The notes under the pieces: generated by a model
Database searches by the model: none
The model's input: the letters and a program-made list of their open reading frames with translations, nothing else
What the model was told of the DNA's origin: nothing
Part shown: in pieces, positions 31,872-40,265 of the stretch
How the letters are laid out: the number at the start of each line of letters is the position of its first letter
How positions within the stretch are numbered: the stretch's first letter is position 1
DNA from: Ruminococcus sp.
GTDB taxonomy: Bacteria > Bacillota > Clostridia > Oscillospirales > Ruminococcaceae
Reading direction: 5' to 3'
DNA: 64,000 bases
Assembly: GCA_021199375.1 (NCBI GenBank)
Contig: JAJQIB010000026.1
Location: 31,946-95,945, forward strand
Translations under genes and position numbers: made by a program

Positions 31872-34556
31872 ATGTCAGCTAAACAAAACAAGGCTCTGCG
31901 CTCAGGACAAATTCAATGCGAAAACGGCATTTCCTTTCGTTCAGACGTAGCCTTTACAAGTGATAAAAATTCAAGCGGAATAGCCTGCGACCTCATGCGC
32001 CTTTTGATGACCTTTTTTTCATCACTAGGCGTAATTCTGATGATAGATAGCTTTCTTGAAAGCGATGCCTACAGCTACGAGATTTCAAATCTCTTTAATG
32101 TCGTAGTCACCATCCTCCTAACCGAGCTTGCCGCCTATCTTACAATGAAAAAGGGCGTGCTTCCAAAGGTAATCGGTGCGGCATACCTCTTTTTTAACAC
32201 CGCCTTCATTCTGCTTAATATGGAAAGCGTAGTAAACGGCACAATCTACACCATAAACTGCTACACCGTCAAGGCAAAATTCACCACGCCATTTTTCGCT
32301 ACCATTGCCTCTGAGGTTCTCCCCTCAGATGTCGATATGTTCGCCCTAGCAGCCTCATTCCTACTCACCGTACTAATATCCCTCGCTCTAATCTACCGAC
32401 TAAACTTCCCACTGCTCTTTATCTTCACCTTTCCCTTTTTCGAGCTAGGAGCCTTCTGGGGATGGGAAACCTACTCGTTTGCAGTCGTATCCCTTATAGC
32501 CTCATGGATAATCACCCTTTCACTAAATCTAATCAACCACACAACCAAGGAACGTAAAAGCACTGCAAGCTTTGCAATCTCTCCCCGCAAAAAAACCTTC
32601 TACATGACAAGCGACAGCTTAAAGAGCGACTTTTTCAACAACGCTGCAAAATTCCTTCTGCCCTTCGTCTGCCTGACCCTTGCTATAACCGCTTGCGCTG
32701 CCTATCTTTCAGGAAACTCACGCTCTGAGTCCCTCTCTGCACTCCGAAAGGATATCTCTAGCGGCTTTCGTGAGCTCAGTGAGGATATCTCCGAAAGCAC
32801 TCTAATTAGCGGCTTCACACCCGGACGCAGTAAAATGGTCGGCGGCACCAACGGCGGCAAGCTTGGCGTTTACGACAAAATCACCTTTTCAGGCACAACC
32901 GCTCTTAAGGTCACAGCCTCCTCGTCATTCAAATGTCAGCTCTATTTAAGAGGCTATGTAGGCGACACCTACGAGGATAACTGCTGGAATCCCTCAAAGC
33001 TCGACAAATCCGACTCATCAATCTTCTCCGCCGATGACACCATTCCGCTCGATTATAACTATTTAAAAAGAATCGACTACTATAATCAGCAGTCCTCATC
33101 CCTAATAGCTGTAGACCTAACAACAACACAGATAAGCGTTAAGGCTGTCAATGCCGTCAAGGATTTAGTATACGCCCCCTACGACTCCTACTACAGCGAC
33201 TGCAGTAATATCGACGAGCAGGAATACGATGGAATGATTTCCCCCGATGACACCTCCAAAAAATACACCCTCACAACCGTACTCCCCACAAGCCTCTCCT
33301 GGAGCAGCATTATAGATGATGCCGAATCAACAGCCGAGGAGCAAAACAGCTATTCTGATACAGACTCACGATACATCACCTATGATGAATACACAATAAA
33401 CGTAATGAACCGCTCAGGCTACTTTGATGTTCCCGATAACCTCACCGATTATCTCGATGAAATAATAGACTACGCTTCGGTCACCTCTGACGACTCGCTC
33501 TCGCTTATTGAATCCTCATTTTCAGATTACTTTAGTGAAAATGGCTTCACCTACACCCTTGAGCCGGGCGTCACCCCCGATGATGAGGACTTTATCGAAT
33601 ATTTTCTCACTGTCCAAAGGGAGGGCTACTGCACCTACTACGCCTCCACAGCAGTCATGCTAATGAGAAGGCTAGGCTTTGCCGCAAGGTATGTCGAGGG
33701 CTATGTCGTCTCCCCCGACCAGTTCACCGCTGACGATGAAACAATCAAGGTGTCCGACCGCTCAGCCCACGCCTGGTGCGAGGTCTACATTCCAGACTAC
33801 GGATGGTATCCTATCGAGCTTACTCCCGGCTACCAAAACGATAATCCCAATCTTACCGATAAGGAGCGTGGCATATCAACCACCAGCTCAAGCTCTGCCG
33901 ACAGCTCCGCCCCCGACTCGTCCAGCTCACCCGATTCCGATTCGAGCAGTAAATCCGCCTCATCGAGCAGCAGGAGCGAGTCTAGCTCAAGCTCATCAAA
34001 AGCCGACTCTAACACCACCGATTCAATTCCCTCTGTCTCAGGCTCATCCTCCGACACCTCAGGCTACGCCACCAACACCACCGCCGACTATGATGAGGGA
34101 TATCACTTCGAGCTTACAGCGCAAGCGCTCTACACCCTTCTTGTCATAGCCTTCGTACTGCTCGTGCTAATTATAATCCTCCTTCGCCGAAAATCCAAGC
34201 TAGCTCACCTTCATAGCTCAATAAACAGCAGGGATCTTAACCAATCGGTTCTAAGCGCGTATAAGGCTTCACTGCGCTATTTAGCGCTTGTCAAAATAAC
34301 CGAAAACGGAAACATCACCGATACCGAGCGTGCATCAAAAATTTATGATAGGCTCAAGGACACCCTTCCCGAGCTCTGCGATAGCTTTATGACGCTTTCC
34401 GACTGCGCAATATCCGTCTACCTAAGCTCCGCTGACGCATCTGCTGAGGATGCCTCCCTTGCACGCACCTCACTAAAGAGCATACAGGATTCGGTCTATA
34501 ATAGGCTCACCCCATCTCAGCGCTTTGCCGCTAAATGGCTCCACTGCCTCTACTAA
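31872..34556 (+). CDS. Transglutaminase-like membrane protein (TgpA type)
   Basis: An 894-residue protein: about six N-terminal transmembrane helices (~40-280), a long extracytoplasmic region, a transglutaminase-like core with the cysteine in REGYCTYYASTAVMLMRRLG (~582), histidine in SAHAWCEVYIPDYGWYPIELTPGY (~638), a Ser/Asp-rich linker (~665-740), one more transmembrane helix (~755) and a cytoplasmic C-terminal domain. In this family the core is a Cys protease or crosslinking fold outside the membrane. An acidic residue follows the His as ELTPG rather than the more common D-x-T. Confidence 0.9.
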   Translation: MSAKQNKALRSGQIQCENGISFRSDVAFTSDKNSSGIACDLMRLLMTFFSSLGVILMIDSFLESDAYSYEISNLFNVVVTILLTELAAYLTMKKGVLPKVIGAAYLFFNTAFILLNMESVVNGTIYTINCYTVKAKFTTPFFATIASEVLPSDVDMFALAASFLLTVLISLALIYRLNFPLLFIFTFPFFELGAFWGWETYSFAVVSLIASWIITLSLNLINHTTKERKSTASFAISPRKKTFYMTSDSLKSDFFNNAAKFLLPFVCLTLAITACAAYLSGNSRSESLSALRKDISSGFRELSEDISESTLISGFTPGRSKMVGGTNGGKLGVYDKITFSGTTALKVTASSSFKCQLYLRGYVGDTYEDNCWNPSKLDKSDSSIFSADDTIPLDYNYLKRIDYYNQQSSSLIAVDLTTTQISVKAVNAVKDLVYAPYDSYYSDCSNIDEQEYDGMISPDDTSKKYTLTTVLPTSLSWSSIIDDAESTAEEQNSYSDTDSRYITYDEYTINVMNRSGYFDVPDNLTDYLDEIIDYASVTSDDSLSLIESSFSDYFSENGFTYTLEPGVTPDDEDFIEYFLTVQREGYCTYYASTAVMLMRRLGFAARYVEGYVVSPDQFTADDETIKVSDRSAHAWCEVYIPDYGWYPIELTPGYQNDNPNLTDKERGISTTSSSSADSSAPDSSSSPDSDSSSKSASSSSRSESSSSSSKADSNTTDSIPSVSGSSSDTSGYATNTTADYDEGYHFELTAQALYTLLVIAFVLLVLIIILLRRKSKLAHLHSSINSRDLNQSVLSAYKASLRYLALVKITENGNITDTERASKIYDRLKDTLPELCDSFMTLSDCAISVYLSSADASAEDASLARTSLKSIQDSVYNRLTPSQRFAAKWLHCLY

Positions 34557-34572
34557 AAAGCGCACTACACAC

Positions 34573-34608
34573 AAAAAAGCGGTCAGGCTGTACTGTCTGA
34601 CCGCTTAA
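34573..34608. terminator. Bidirectional terminator between the moxR and scf operons
   Basis: Perfect 10-bp stem AAGCGGTCAG / CTGACCGCTT, with a six-A run on the left (T run for the minus strand) and TTAATTTATT on the right. Confidence 0.85.
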
Positions 34609-34609
34609 T

Positions 34610-34816
34610 TTATTCTCGCTCAAGTCCGTATTTTTTGTAAAACGCCTCAATGTCCTCATCGCTTCTTACAAGCTCAGCACAGTGGAGCCTTTTGTCGCTT
34701 GGATCATAAAAGCCGATGGTTCTTTCACCCGTACAGGTGCTTGATTCTATCCTCACCTTAAGTCCCTCGCACTCCTTAGGAATACGCTGTGTAACAAACC
34801 TCGAAAATATCCCCAT
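34610..34816 (-). CDS. Small protein coupled to the SCIFF maturase
   Basis: A 68-residue protein of unknown function (MGIFSRFVTQRIPKEC... ending YKKYGLERE), charged, with two cysteines in the first half and a third near residue 46. Its ATG overlaps the scfB stop codon (TGATG), so it is translated with scfB and likely serves the same pathway. No transmembrane segment or signal peptide. Could be a partner or leader-binding element, but I see no recognisable RRE pattern. Confidence 0.65.
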   Translation of the reverse strand: MGIFSRFVTQRIPKECEGLKVRIESSTCTGERTIGFYDPSDKRLHCAELVRSDEDIEAFYKKYGLERE

Positions 34817-36186
34817 CACTCCGCCGTCTCCAAAAGCTTCGCAGCTTTAAGCGCAATTGCGCACTCCAAACGCTTCTTCTCAATCTCACACGATAGCTTG
34901 TAGGCATTTCGTATGTCGCCCGCATATAGATAGTTGTTGGCATTGCATCCGCCGCTGCAGTAAAACCTCGCCCAGCATTTGCGGCATTCAGGCTTTGAGT
35001 AAACGTGCGTCCTAGCAAAATCCTGCTTAATCTCGTTGTTAAAGCTGCCATCGTTTAATGAGCCCATCCTGTACTCGTCCACTCCGACAAACTGGTGACA
35101 CGGATAAATATCCCCGTCAGGAGAAATCGCCACATACTCATTTCCACAGCCACAGCCCCTCAGTCTCTTTATCACACAGGGACCCTGATCTAAATCGAGC
35201 ATAAAGTGAAAGAAATTGATAAACCTGCCGCTGTCCTTAATCTCCTTAATCCTATCAGAAAGCCTGTCGTACTCCTCAAAAATCTCAGGCAGATCGCCTT
35301 CACTCAGCGCATACGGCTCGCTTGCATCAGCCATTACAGGCTCAATCGAAATCTGGTCAAACCCCTCGTCATAAAGGCTCTGAACATCCTTTGTAAAGTC
35401 AAGATTAAATTTCGTGTAGGTGCCACGAACATAATACTCCTTGTCGCCTCTTGCCTCTACAAGCCTTTTGTATTTAGGTATAATCGTGTCATAGCTTCCC
35501 GACCCGTCAACACGCTTCCTCATTCGGTCATTCACGCATTTTCTTCCGTCAACCGAAAGCACAACGTTGTGCATTTCTTTATTTATAAACTCGATTTTAT
35601 CGTCCGTAAGCAGCATTCCGTTTGTCGTTATAGTAAAACGAAAGCTCTTGTCATAAAGCTTTTCCTGCTCACGTCCGTACCTTACAATTTCCTTAACCAC
35701 CTCAAAGTTCATGAGCGGCTCGCCGCCAAAAAAGTCAAGCTCTAGGTTTTTCCTGTTGGCGGATTTTTGAATAAGAAAATCAATCGCCCTTTTTCCCGTC
35801 TCAAGATCCATAAGCGTTCTGCCCTTACCGTAGTCGCCCTTTCCCGCAAAGCAGTACTCACATCTTAAATTGCAGTCCTGCGCCACAAGCAGACACATAG
35901 CCTTAATCGGAGATGCCACAGACGTCAGCGCATATTTCTCATAATCATCCTCCGAAAACAAAATCCCGTCCTTGTACAGCGAGTATATCTCGTCATAGCA
36001 TTCACGTATTTCGTCCCCGTCATACCTTGCTCCAAGCTCCTTGGTAGCCCTGTCAGGACATCTCTCCTCAGGTGGATCGCTCACATAGTCGAGCAAATCA
36101 TAGGTAAGCTCGTCAATAATATGCACTCCGCCGCTGTTTACATCAAGCACAATGTAAAGTCCGTCCTGTTTAAACTTATGTATCAT
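34816..36186 (-). CDS. scfB: SCIFF maturase, radical SAM/SPASM protein
   Basis: A 456-residue radical-SAM enzyme that installs thioether bonds in the SCIFF peptide (a ranthipeptide). Domains: an N-terminal peptide-binding region (~1-90, YIVLDVNSGGVHIIDELTYDLLDYV), the radical SAM CNLRCEYC (C-x3-C-x2-C) near residue 108, FFGGEPLMNF, and a C-terminal SPASM region with auxiliary cluster cysteines (GCGCGNEYVAISPDGDIYPC and CRKCWARFYCSGGC). Start at MIHKFKQDG, following GGAGG. It lies downstream of scfA past a terminator hairpin. Confidence 0.95.
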   Translation of the reverse strand: MIHKFKQDGLYIVLDVNSGGVHIIDELTYDLLDYVSDPPEERCPDRATKELGARYDGDEIRECYDEIYSLYKDGILFSEDDYEKYALTSVASPIKAMCLLVAQDCNLRCEYCFAGKGDYGKGRTLMDLETGKRAIDFLIQKSANRKNLELDFFGGEPLMNFEVVKEIVRYGREQEKLYDKSFRFTITTNGMLLTDDKIEFINKEMHNVVLSVDGRKCVNDRMRKRVDGSGSYDTIIPKYKRLVEARGDKEYYVRGTYTKFNLDFTKDVQSLYDEGFDQISIEPVMADASEPYALSEGDLPEIFEEYDRLSDRIKEIKDSGRFINFFHFMLDLDQGPCVIKRLRGCGCGNEYVAISPDGDIYPCHQFVGVDEYRMGSLNDGSFNNEIKQDFARTHVYSKPECRKCWARFYCSGGCNANNYLYAGDIRNAYKLSCEIEKKRLECAIALKAAKLLETAE

Positions 36187-36210
36187 CTTTTCTTCCTCCA
36201 TATATGCATA

Positions 36211-36233
36211 GAAAAAGGGACACGAATGCCCCT
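36211..36233 (-). terminator. UUCG-capped terminator between scfA and scfB
   Basis: Seven-pair stem AGGGGCA / TGTCCCT with a TTCG loop, then TTTTTC on the minus strand, 25-50 bases before scfB. It should make precursor mRNA exceed maturase mRNA. Confidence 0.75.
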
Positions 36234-36328
36234 CGATTCCATAAGCTAAAGTAAATATCTAATCATTTAGTCCTTCAGCCAAATAGCCGCGCATAGATGC
36301 ACAAAATAAAGCACAGCGCACATAAATA

Positions 36329-36373
36329 ATCTGCACCATCTGCACCCTCTGCATTATCTGCACCATCTGCACC
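36329..36373 (-). repeat. Nonamer tandem repeat in the scfA 3' region
   Basis: Five adjoining 9-base units, minus strand consensus GGTGCAGAT with one degenerate copy (AATGCAGAG), directly after the scfA stop codon. Confidence 0.8.
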
Positions 36374-36392
36374 CCAGCATAAGCCGTTAAGA

Positions 36393-36536
36393 TTAGTCCT
36401 CTCTTGCGCACTTCTGATTAGCAACTGTGCATGATGTCTTGCAAGCTGACTGGCAGGATGCCTGGCAGCTTCCACAGCCGCCCTTTTCAGCTGACTTCTT
36501 AAGATTAGCCTTGTTAATAGTCTTAATATGCTTCAT
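36393..36536 (-). CDS. scfA: SCIFF ranthipeptide precursor (six cysteines in forty-five)
   Basis: A 47-codon gene, too short for ordinary gene calling. It reads MKHIKTINKANLKKSA, then GGCGSCQASCQSACKTSC, ending NQKCARED: a lysine-rich leader followed by exactly six cysteines at residues 21, 24, 28, 32, 36 and 43, the defining SCIFF pattern. The peptide is matured by ScfB, which links cysteine sulfurs to nearby residues; its biological role in Clostridia is unclear. GGAGG lies 8 bases upstream. Leader RNA copy B precedes it. Confidence 0.95.
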   Translation of the reverse strand: MKHIKTINKANLKKSAEKGGCGSCQASCQSACKTSCTVANQKCARED

Positions 36537-36628
36537 AGTAATTACCTCCGTTATACTCTGTAGACAAGATAAACCGCTACCCGCATTAAGCTTTAGTCTA
36601 ATGCAACAGGCAGATGGTATATCTTGTG

Positions 36629-36795
36629 TTTATTTAAAGCGGAGCGAAGCGAGATATGCTTGCATAAGCTCGTGAGCGATAGCTTGCAATAGATGCAAGG
36701 AGCCGCCAGGCTCCGCTGGATTTCAGTGGGGATTAGTTTTTACCACCCACTGAAATCCAGGATGGACCGCTACCTGAAAGGTGCGGTTCATCTTG
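36629..36795 (-). ncRNA. Structured leader RNA, copy B (upstream of scfA)
   Basis: A 167-nt RNA, same length as copy A. 5' hairpin GATGAACCGC/GCGGTCCATC with an ACCT/AGGT tip; a perfect 15-bp hairpin CTGGATTTCAGTGGG / CCCACTGAAATCCAG with the loop sequence GGTAAAAACTAAT kept from copy A; then GGAGCC/GGCTCC, TTGCA/TGCAA and TATGC/GCATA hairpins. About 90 nt separates it from scfA. Stems that differ in sequence from copy A still pair, which argues for selection on structure. Confidence 0.78.
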
Positions 36796-36800
36796 TATCT

Positions 36801-36809
36801 ATTATACCA
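36801..36809 (-). promoter_or_regulatory. Extended -10 promoter of leader RNA B / scfA
   Basis: TGGTATAAT on the minus strand (extended -10) with no clear -35; the conserved RNA begins ~6 bases downstream. The rest of 36537-36859 is the leader. Confidence 0.6.
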
Positions 36810-36859
36810 CATTTCACAGCACGGTTTATTAACCTACTATGAACGCATGATAAATATTT

Positions 36860-37270
36860 TTACCGTCTAAACCTCCTGCCGCCCTTCGAGTTCACGCCGA
36901 CCACTCCTCCGACAGCTGCACAGACAAGCGTCATAACAAGTCTAGCCGAGGGTGAAAAGCCTCCCGCCGAGCCTGCAAATATGTACGAAAGCAAAAATAT
37001 TATCCCGAACATAAAGAGTCCCACCAGCAGTCCCATAAGCAAGCCGCTCCTTCTCCTGCGCCTTGACGCCACATATCCGCCGACATACGCTCCCACGCAA
37101 AGCCCTGCCGAGGTCAGCACACTCAGCACCGACTCGCTCACATCAATCCTTGTCATAACAAACGAGAAGAAAAGTATGCACAAAAACACCGCCGCAAACC
37201 CGCACACCGCCGAAGCTAACAGCGTAAGAGCATTAGCAGCCGCCGACCCAAGCCTCTTCCTACTCCTCAT
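36860..37270 (-). CDS. TIGR04086-family membrane protein
   Basis: A 136-residue protein with four hydrophobic helices (SAVCGFAAVFLCILFFSF, VLTSAGLCVGAYVGGYVA, LLMGLLVGLFMFGIIFLLS, LVMTLVCAAVGGVVGV) separated by an Arg-rich loop (SRRRRRSG). The pattern matches small membrane proteins of the TIGR04086 group in Clostridia, often beside yajC as here. Function unknown. Confidence 0.75.
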   Translation of the reverse strand: MRSRKRLGSAAANALTLLASAVCGFAAVFLCILFFSFVMTRIDVSESVLSVLTSAGLCVGAYVGGYVASRRRRRSGLLMGLLVGLFMFGIIFLLSYIFAGSAGGFSPSARLVMTLVCAAVGGVVGVNSKGGRRFRR

Positions 37271-37337
37271 AGCGCAAGCCCTCCTTTTATGGCTTTATTT
37301 AAGAGCATATGCTTAGATAATAAAAATTATACCAAAG

Positions 37338-37366
37338 AAAAAGGCTCCGCACTAATGCAGAGCCTC
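37338..37366 (-). terminator. Terminator of yajC
   Basis: AGGCTC / GAGCCT stem followed on the minus strand by TTTTTC, just past the yajC stop. Confidence 0.7.
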
Positions 37367-37383
37367 TTAATGAAAATCCTCTC

Positions 37384-37710
37384 TCACTTCTCATCCCCGT
37401 CATGCACAGTAAGATTCTTAGCTATTGCCCATTTCATAACTCTAATCTTGCTTCTGTCGCTTCCGGTTTCAATAACCACAGTGTCATCCTTTATCGAAAA
37501 GATAATGCCGACAATTCCGCCGTTGGTAACAACCTCGTCGCCAACCTCAATTGCCTCACGCATCGCCTTTTCTTCCTTCTCCTGCTTTCTCTGCGGACGT
37601 ATAATCAAAAAATAAAAGATTACAATGATAACAACCAGCATTATAAGCGATGACCACATACTAGCCGTGCTGCTTGTCGAGTCCGATGAAAAAAGTAACA
37701 TATCTAACAT
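37384..37710 (-). CDS. yajC: Preprotein translocase subunit YajC
   Basis: A 108-residue single-pass membrane protein (helix ~14-35, MWSSLIMLVVIIVIFYFLIIRPQ) followed by the family motif RPQRKQEKE and a small basic beta domain (GDEVVTNGGIVGIIFSIKDDTVVIETG). It accompanies SecDF in the Sec translocon. GGAGG lies 11 bases before the ATG. Confidence 0.92.
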   Translation of the reverse strand: MLDMLLFSSDSTSSTASMWSSLIMLVVIIVIFYFLIIRPQRKQEKEEKAMREAIEVGDEVVTNGGIVGIIFSIKDDTVVIETGSDRSKIRVMKWAIAKNLTVHDGDEK

Positions 37711-37811
37711 AGCTTATTAATCCTCCAATTTAAAATATGTATATATTGTATCACAAAATCCCCCTCTTTTCAATAGCCTTAACAAAATGTTTTCATTTGT
37801 CCGCGCCGTCA

Positions 37812-37852
37812 ATAAAAAAATCAGAGTCCCCCACTTTTTTTGTAGAGGACTC
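37812..37852 (-). terminator. Terminator of nfnAB
   Basis: GAGTCC / GGACTC stem followed by TGATTTTTTT on the minus strand, ~20 bases after the nfnB stop. Confidence 0.75.
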
Positions 37853-37870
37853 CAATAAATATCCTAGCCT

Positions 37871-39265
37871 TTATTTGCTTTTAATGTACTCGTCAATCGA
37901 CTTAGCAGCCTTCTTGCCTGCACCCATTGCGAGTATTACCGTTGCCGCACCCGTTACAGCATCGCCACCGGCATATACACCCTCCTTGGTGGTCTGGTTC
38001 GTGTCGTCATTTACAATAAGACAGCCGTGCTTGTTCGCCTCAACTCCCGGAGTTGTAGATCTAATAAGCGGATTCGGTGATGTTCCAATCGACATAACCA
38101 CCGTGTCAACGTCAAGCACAAACTCCGAGCCCTCTATCGGTACAGGTCTTCTTCTGCCGCTTGCATCAGGCTCGCCAAGCTCCATCTTAATGCACTCAAT
38201 TCCACATACATTTCCGTTTTCATCGCCTATTATCCTGGTGGGATTATTGAGCAGCATAAACTCAATTCCCTCCTCCATAGCGTGGTGAACCTCCTCCTTA
38301 CGTGCAGGAAGCTCCTCCATCGAACGGCGATATACTATATAAACCTTCTCCGCTCCAAGCCTCATAGCCGAACGTGCTGCGTCCATCGCAACGTTTCCGC
38401 CGCCTACAACCGCTACCGCCTTCGATTTCTTTATAGGTGTTGCATAGTCGTCAAGATACGCCTTCATGAGGTTGATTCTCGTCAGATACTCGTTTGCAGA
38501 ATATACTCCAACAAGCGCCTCTCCCTCAATTCCCATAAATCTTGGAAGTCCAGCTCCCGAGCCTACAAATACCGCCTCACAGCCGTCCTCCATAAGCTCG
38601 TCAATCGAAAGCACCTTTCCGATTACCATGTTCGTCATTATGCTTACGCCTAAATCCTTTAGGCTGTCGATTTCCTTTTGTACTATCGCCTTCGGCAGAC
38701 GAAATTCAGGAATACCGTACATAAGCACGCCGCCAGCCGTGTGGAATGCCTCATAAATGGTTACATCATAGCCAAGCTTCGCTAGGTCTCCCGCACAGGT
38801 AAGGCTCGAAGGACCCGCTCCGACTACCGCTACCTTGTGACCGTTCGACTGCGGCTTTGTAGCCTTCTCAACCTCGTCCGCATGGTTCATAGCATAGTCA
38901 GCGCAAAATCTCTCAAGACGTCCGATTGCAACCGGCTCGCCCTTGATTCCTCTTACGCACTTGCCCTCGCACTGATTCTCCTGAGGGCAAACTCTTCCGC
39001 TTATAGCAGGCAGGCTGTTTGTCGATTTTATAATGTTATAAGCCTCAATAAACTCACCGCTCGCAACCTTAGCGATAAAGTCAGGGATTGCCACGCTTAC
39101 AGGACATCCGCTTACACACGGCTTGTTCTTACAGTTTAGGCATCTTTGCGCCTCGTTCTTAGCCTCCTCCTCAGTGTAGCCCAGACATACCTCTTTAAAG
39201 TTTCTGGCACGTACCTTCGGATCCTGCTCCGTTACAGCAGTCTTTGTCATCTGCATATTAGGCAT
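37871..39265 (-). CDS. nfnB: Ferredoxin-NADP+ transhydrogenase large subunit
   Basis: A 464-residue flavoprotein related to the glutamate synthase small subunit. Two N-terminal [4Fe-4S] sites (CLNCKNKPCVSGCPV and CPQENQCEGKCVRG), FAD-binding VAVVGAGPSSLTCAGDLAKLGYD, NADPH-binding VAVVGGGNVAMDAARSAMRLG and closing GVYAGGDAVTGAATVILAMGAGKKAA. With NfnA it bifurcates electrons between NADH, ferredoxin and NADPH. The nfnA pairing favours this over a glutamate synthase subunit. Start ATG at 39265 follows GGGAGG and overlaps the nfnA stop. Confidence 0.92.
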   Translation of the reverse strand: MPNMQMTKTAVTEQDPKVRARNFKEVCLGYTEEEAKNEAQRCLNCKNKPCVSGCPVSVAIPDFIAKVASGEFIEAYNIIKSTNSLPAISGRVCPQENQCEGKCVRGIKGEPVAIGRLERFCADYAMNHADEVEKATKPQSNGHKVAVVGAGPSSLTCAGDLAKLGYDVTIYEAFHTAGGVLMYGIPEFRLPKAIVQKEIDSLKDLGVSIMTNMVIGKVLSIDELMEDGCEAVFVGSGAGLPRFMGIEGEALVGVYSANEYLTRINLMKAYLDDYATPIKKSKAVAVVGGGNVAMDAARSAMRLGAEKVYIVYRRSMEELPARKEEVHHAMEEGIEFMLLNNPTRIIGDENGNVCGIECIKMELGEPDASGRRRPVPIEGSEFVLDVDTVVMSIGTSPNPLIRSTTPGVEANKHGCLIVNDDTNQTTKEGVYAGGDAVTGAATVILAMGAGKKAAKSIDEYIKSK

Positions 39266-40094
39266 TGCGAACACCTCCCGTCAGTCTGCAAACATGAGCC
39301 TTCTCCTGCTCCTTGTATGTAGAATTTCTTCTCATAAGCTCGTCAAAATCAACCTTGTGACCGTCAAAGTCAGGTCCGTCAACACAAGCGTACTTTATCT
39401 GTCCGTCAACGGTAACTCTGCAGCCTCCGCACATTCCCGTGCCGTCAACCATTATCGGATTTAGCGAAACCAAGGTCTTAATTCCATATGGCTCAGTGGT
39501 CTTGCATACAAACTTCATCATCGGCACAGGTCCAATTGCGATAACCTCGTCAAACTGCGCTCCGCCCTCAATAAGCTCCTTTAGCTTGTCGGTGACAAAT
39601 CCATGATATCCCGCCGTTCCGTCATCGGTGCAAAGATGAAAATCTGTCGAAACAGCCTTCATCTCGTCCTCAAGTATAATAATATCCTTGCTTCTAAAGC
39701 CCGCTATCAGGTCAACCTGCACGCCCTTAGCATGAAGCGCCTTAGCCTGCGGATAAGCAATAGCACAGCCTACACCGCCGCCTACTACTGCAACTCTCTT
39801 CACATCGCCGTACTCCGTAGCAACGCCTAAGGGTCCTACAACGTCAAGAATATACTCTCCCTCATTAAGAGCCGCCAGCTCCTTAGTCGAGCCGCCAATC
39901 GCCTGAAAAATAATGGTGATGCTGCCCTTTTCTCTGTCATAATCCGCAATCGTGAGCGGTATTCTCTCACCATGCTCGTCTACCCTAAAAATGATAAACT
40001 GTCCGGCAAGAGCCTTCCTTGCAATAAACGGCGCATTAATCTCCATAAGCGTAGTCGATTCGTTTAATTGCCTTTTCGTCAAAATCCTATACAC
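39258..40094 (-). CDS. nfnA: Ferredoxin-NADP+ transhydrogenase small subunit
   Basis: A 278-residue FAD/NAD-binding, [2Fe-2S] protein of the dihydroorotate dehydrogenase electron-transfer family. Flavin domain RIPLTIADYDREKGSI; NAD domain VAVVGGGVGCAIAYPQAKAL; C-terminal cluster motif GTGMCGGCRVTVDG...YACVDGPDFDGH. Starts with GTG after AAGGAGGT. Its coupled partner NfnB makes the enzyme complete, supplying NADPH in an anaerobe. A TTGAAA-17-TATAAT promoter lies ~110 bases upstream. Confidence 0.92.
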   Translation of the reverse strand: MYRILTKRQLNESTTLMEINAPFIARKALAGQFIIFRVDEHGERIPLTIADYDREKGSITIIFQAIGGSTKELAALNEGEYILDVVGPLGVATEYGDVKRVAVVGGGVGCAIAYPQAKALHAKGVQVDLIAGFRSKDIIILEDEMKAVSTDFHLCTDDGTAGYHGFVTDKLKELIEGGAQFDEVIAIGPVPMMKFVCKTTEPYGIKTLVSLNPIMVDGTGMCGGCRVTVDGQIKYACVDGPDFDGHKVDFDELMRRNSTYKEQEKAHVCRLTGGVRNA

Positions 40095-40265
40095 GATTTT
40101 TATACCTCCTTATATGATGGCAGCCGCCTAATATCAAGAGCCGCCTCAATCTTCATTCTCGAATGCAGGGCATTCGCATTCTTAATTATACATCATCTCC
40201 ACCTATTTTTCAAGTCCCTACACAAAATTCTTTCCTATTATACGCTATTTTTTAACAATTAGCCT

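Noticed and set aside
36329..36373. CRISPR-like array
   Set aside because: Units are 9 bp and contiguous, with no spacers and no cas genes nearby.
36275..36475. Frame overlapping scfA that reads through the nonamer repeats
   Set aside because: It overlaps scfA in another phase and has no ribosome site; scfA has the six-cysteine pattern and GGAGG.
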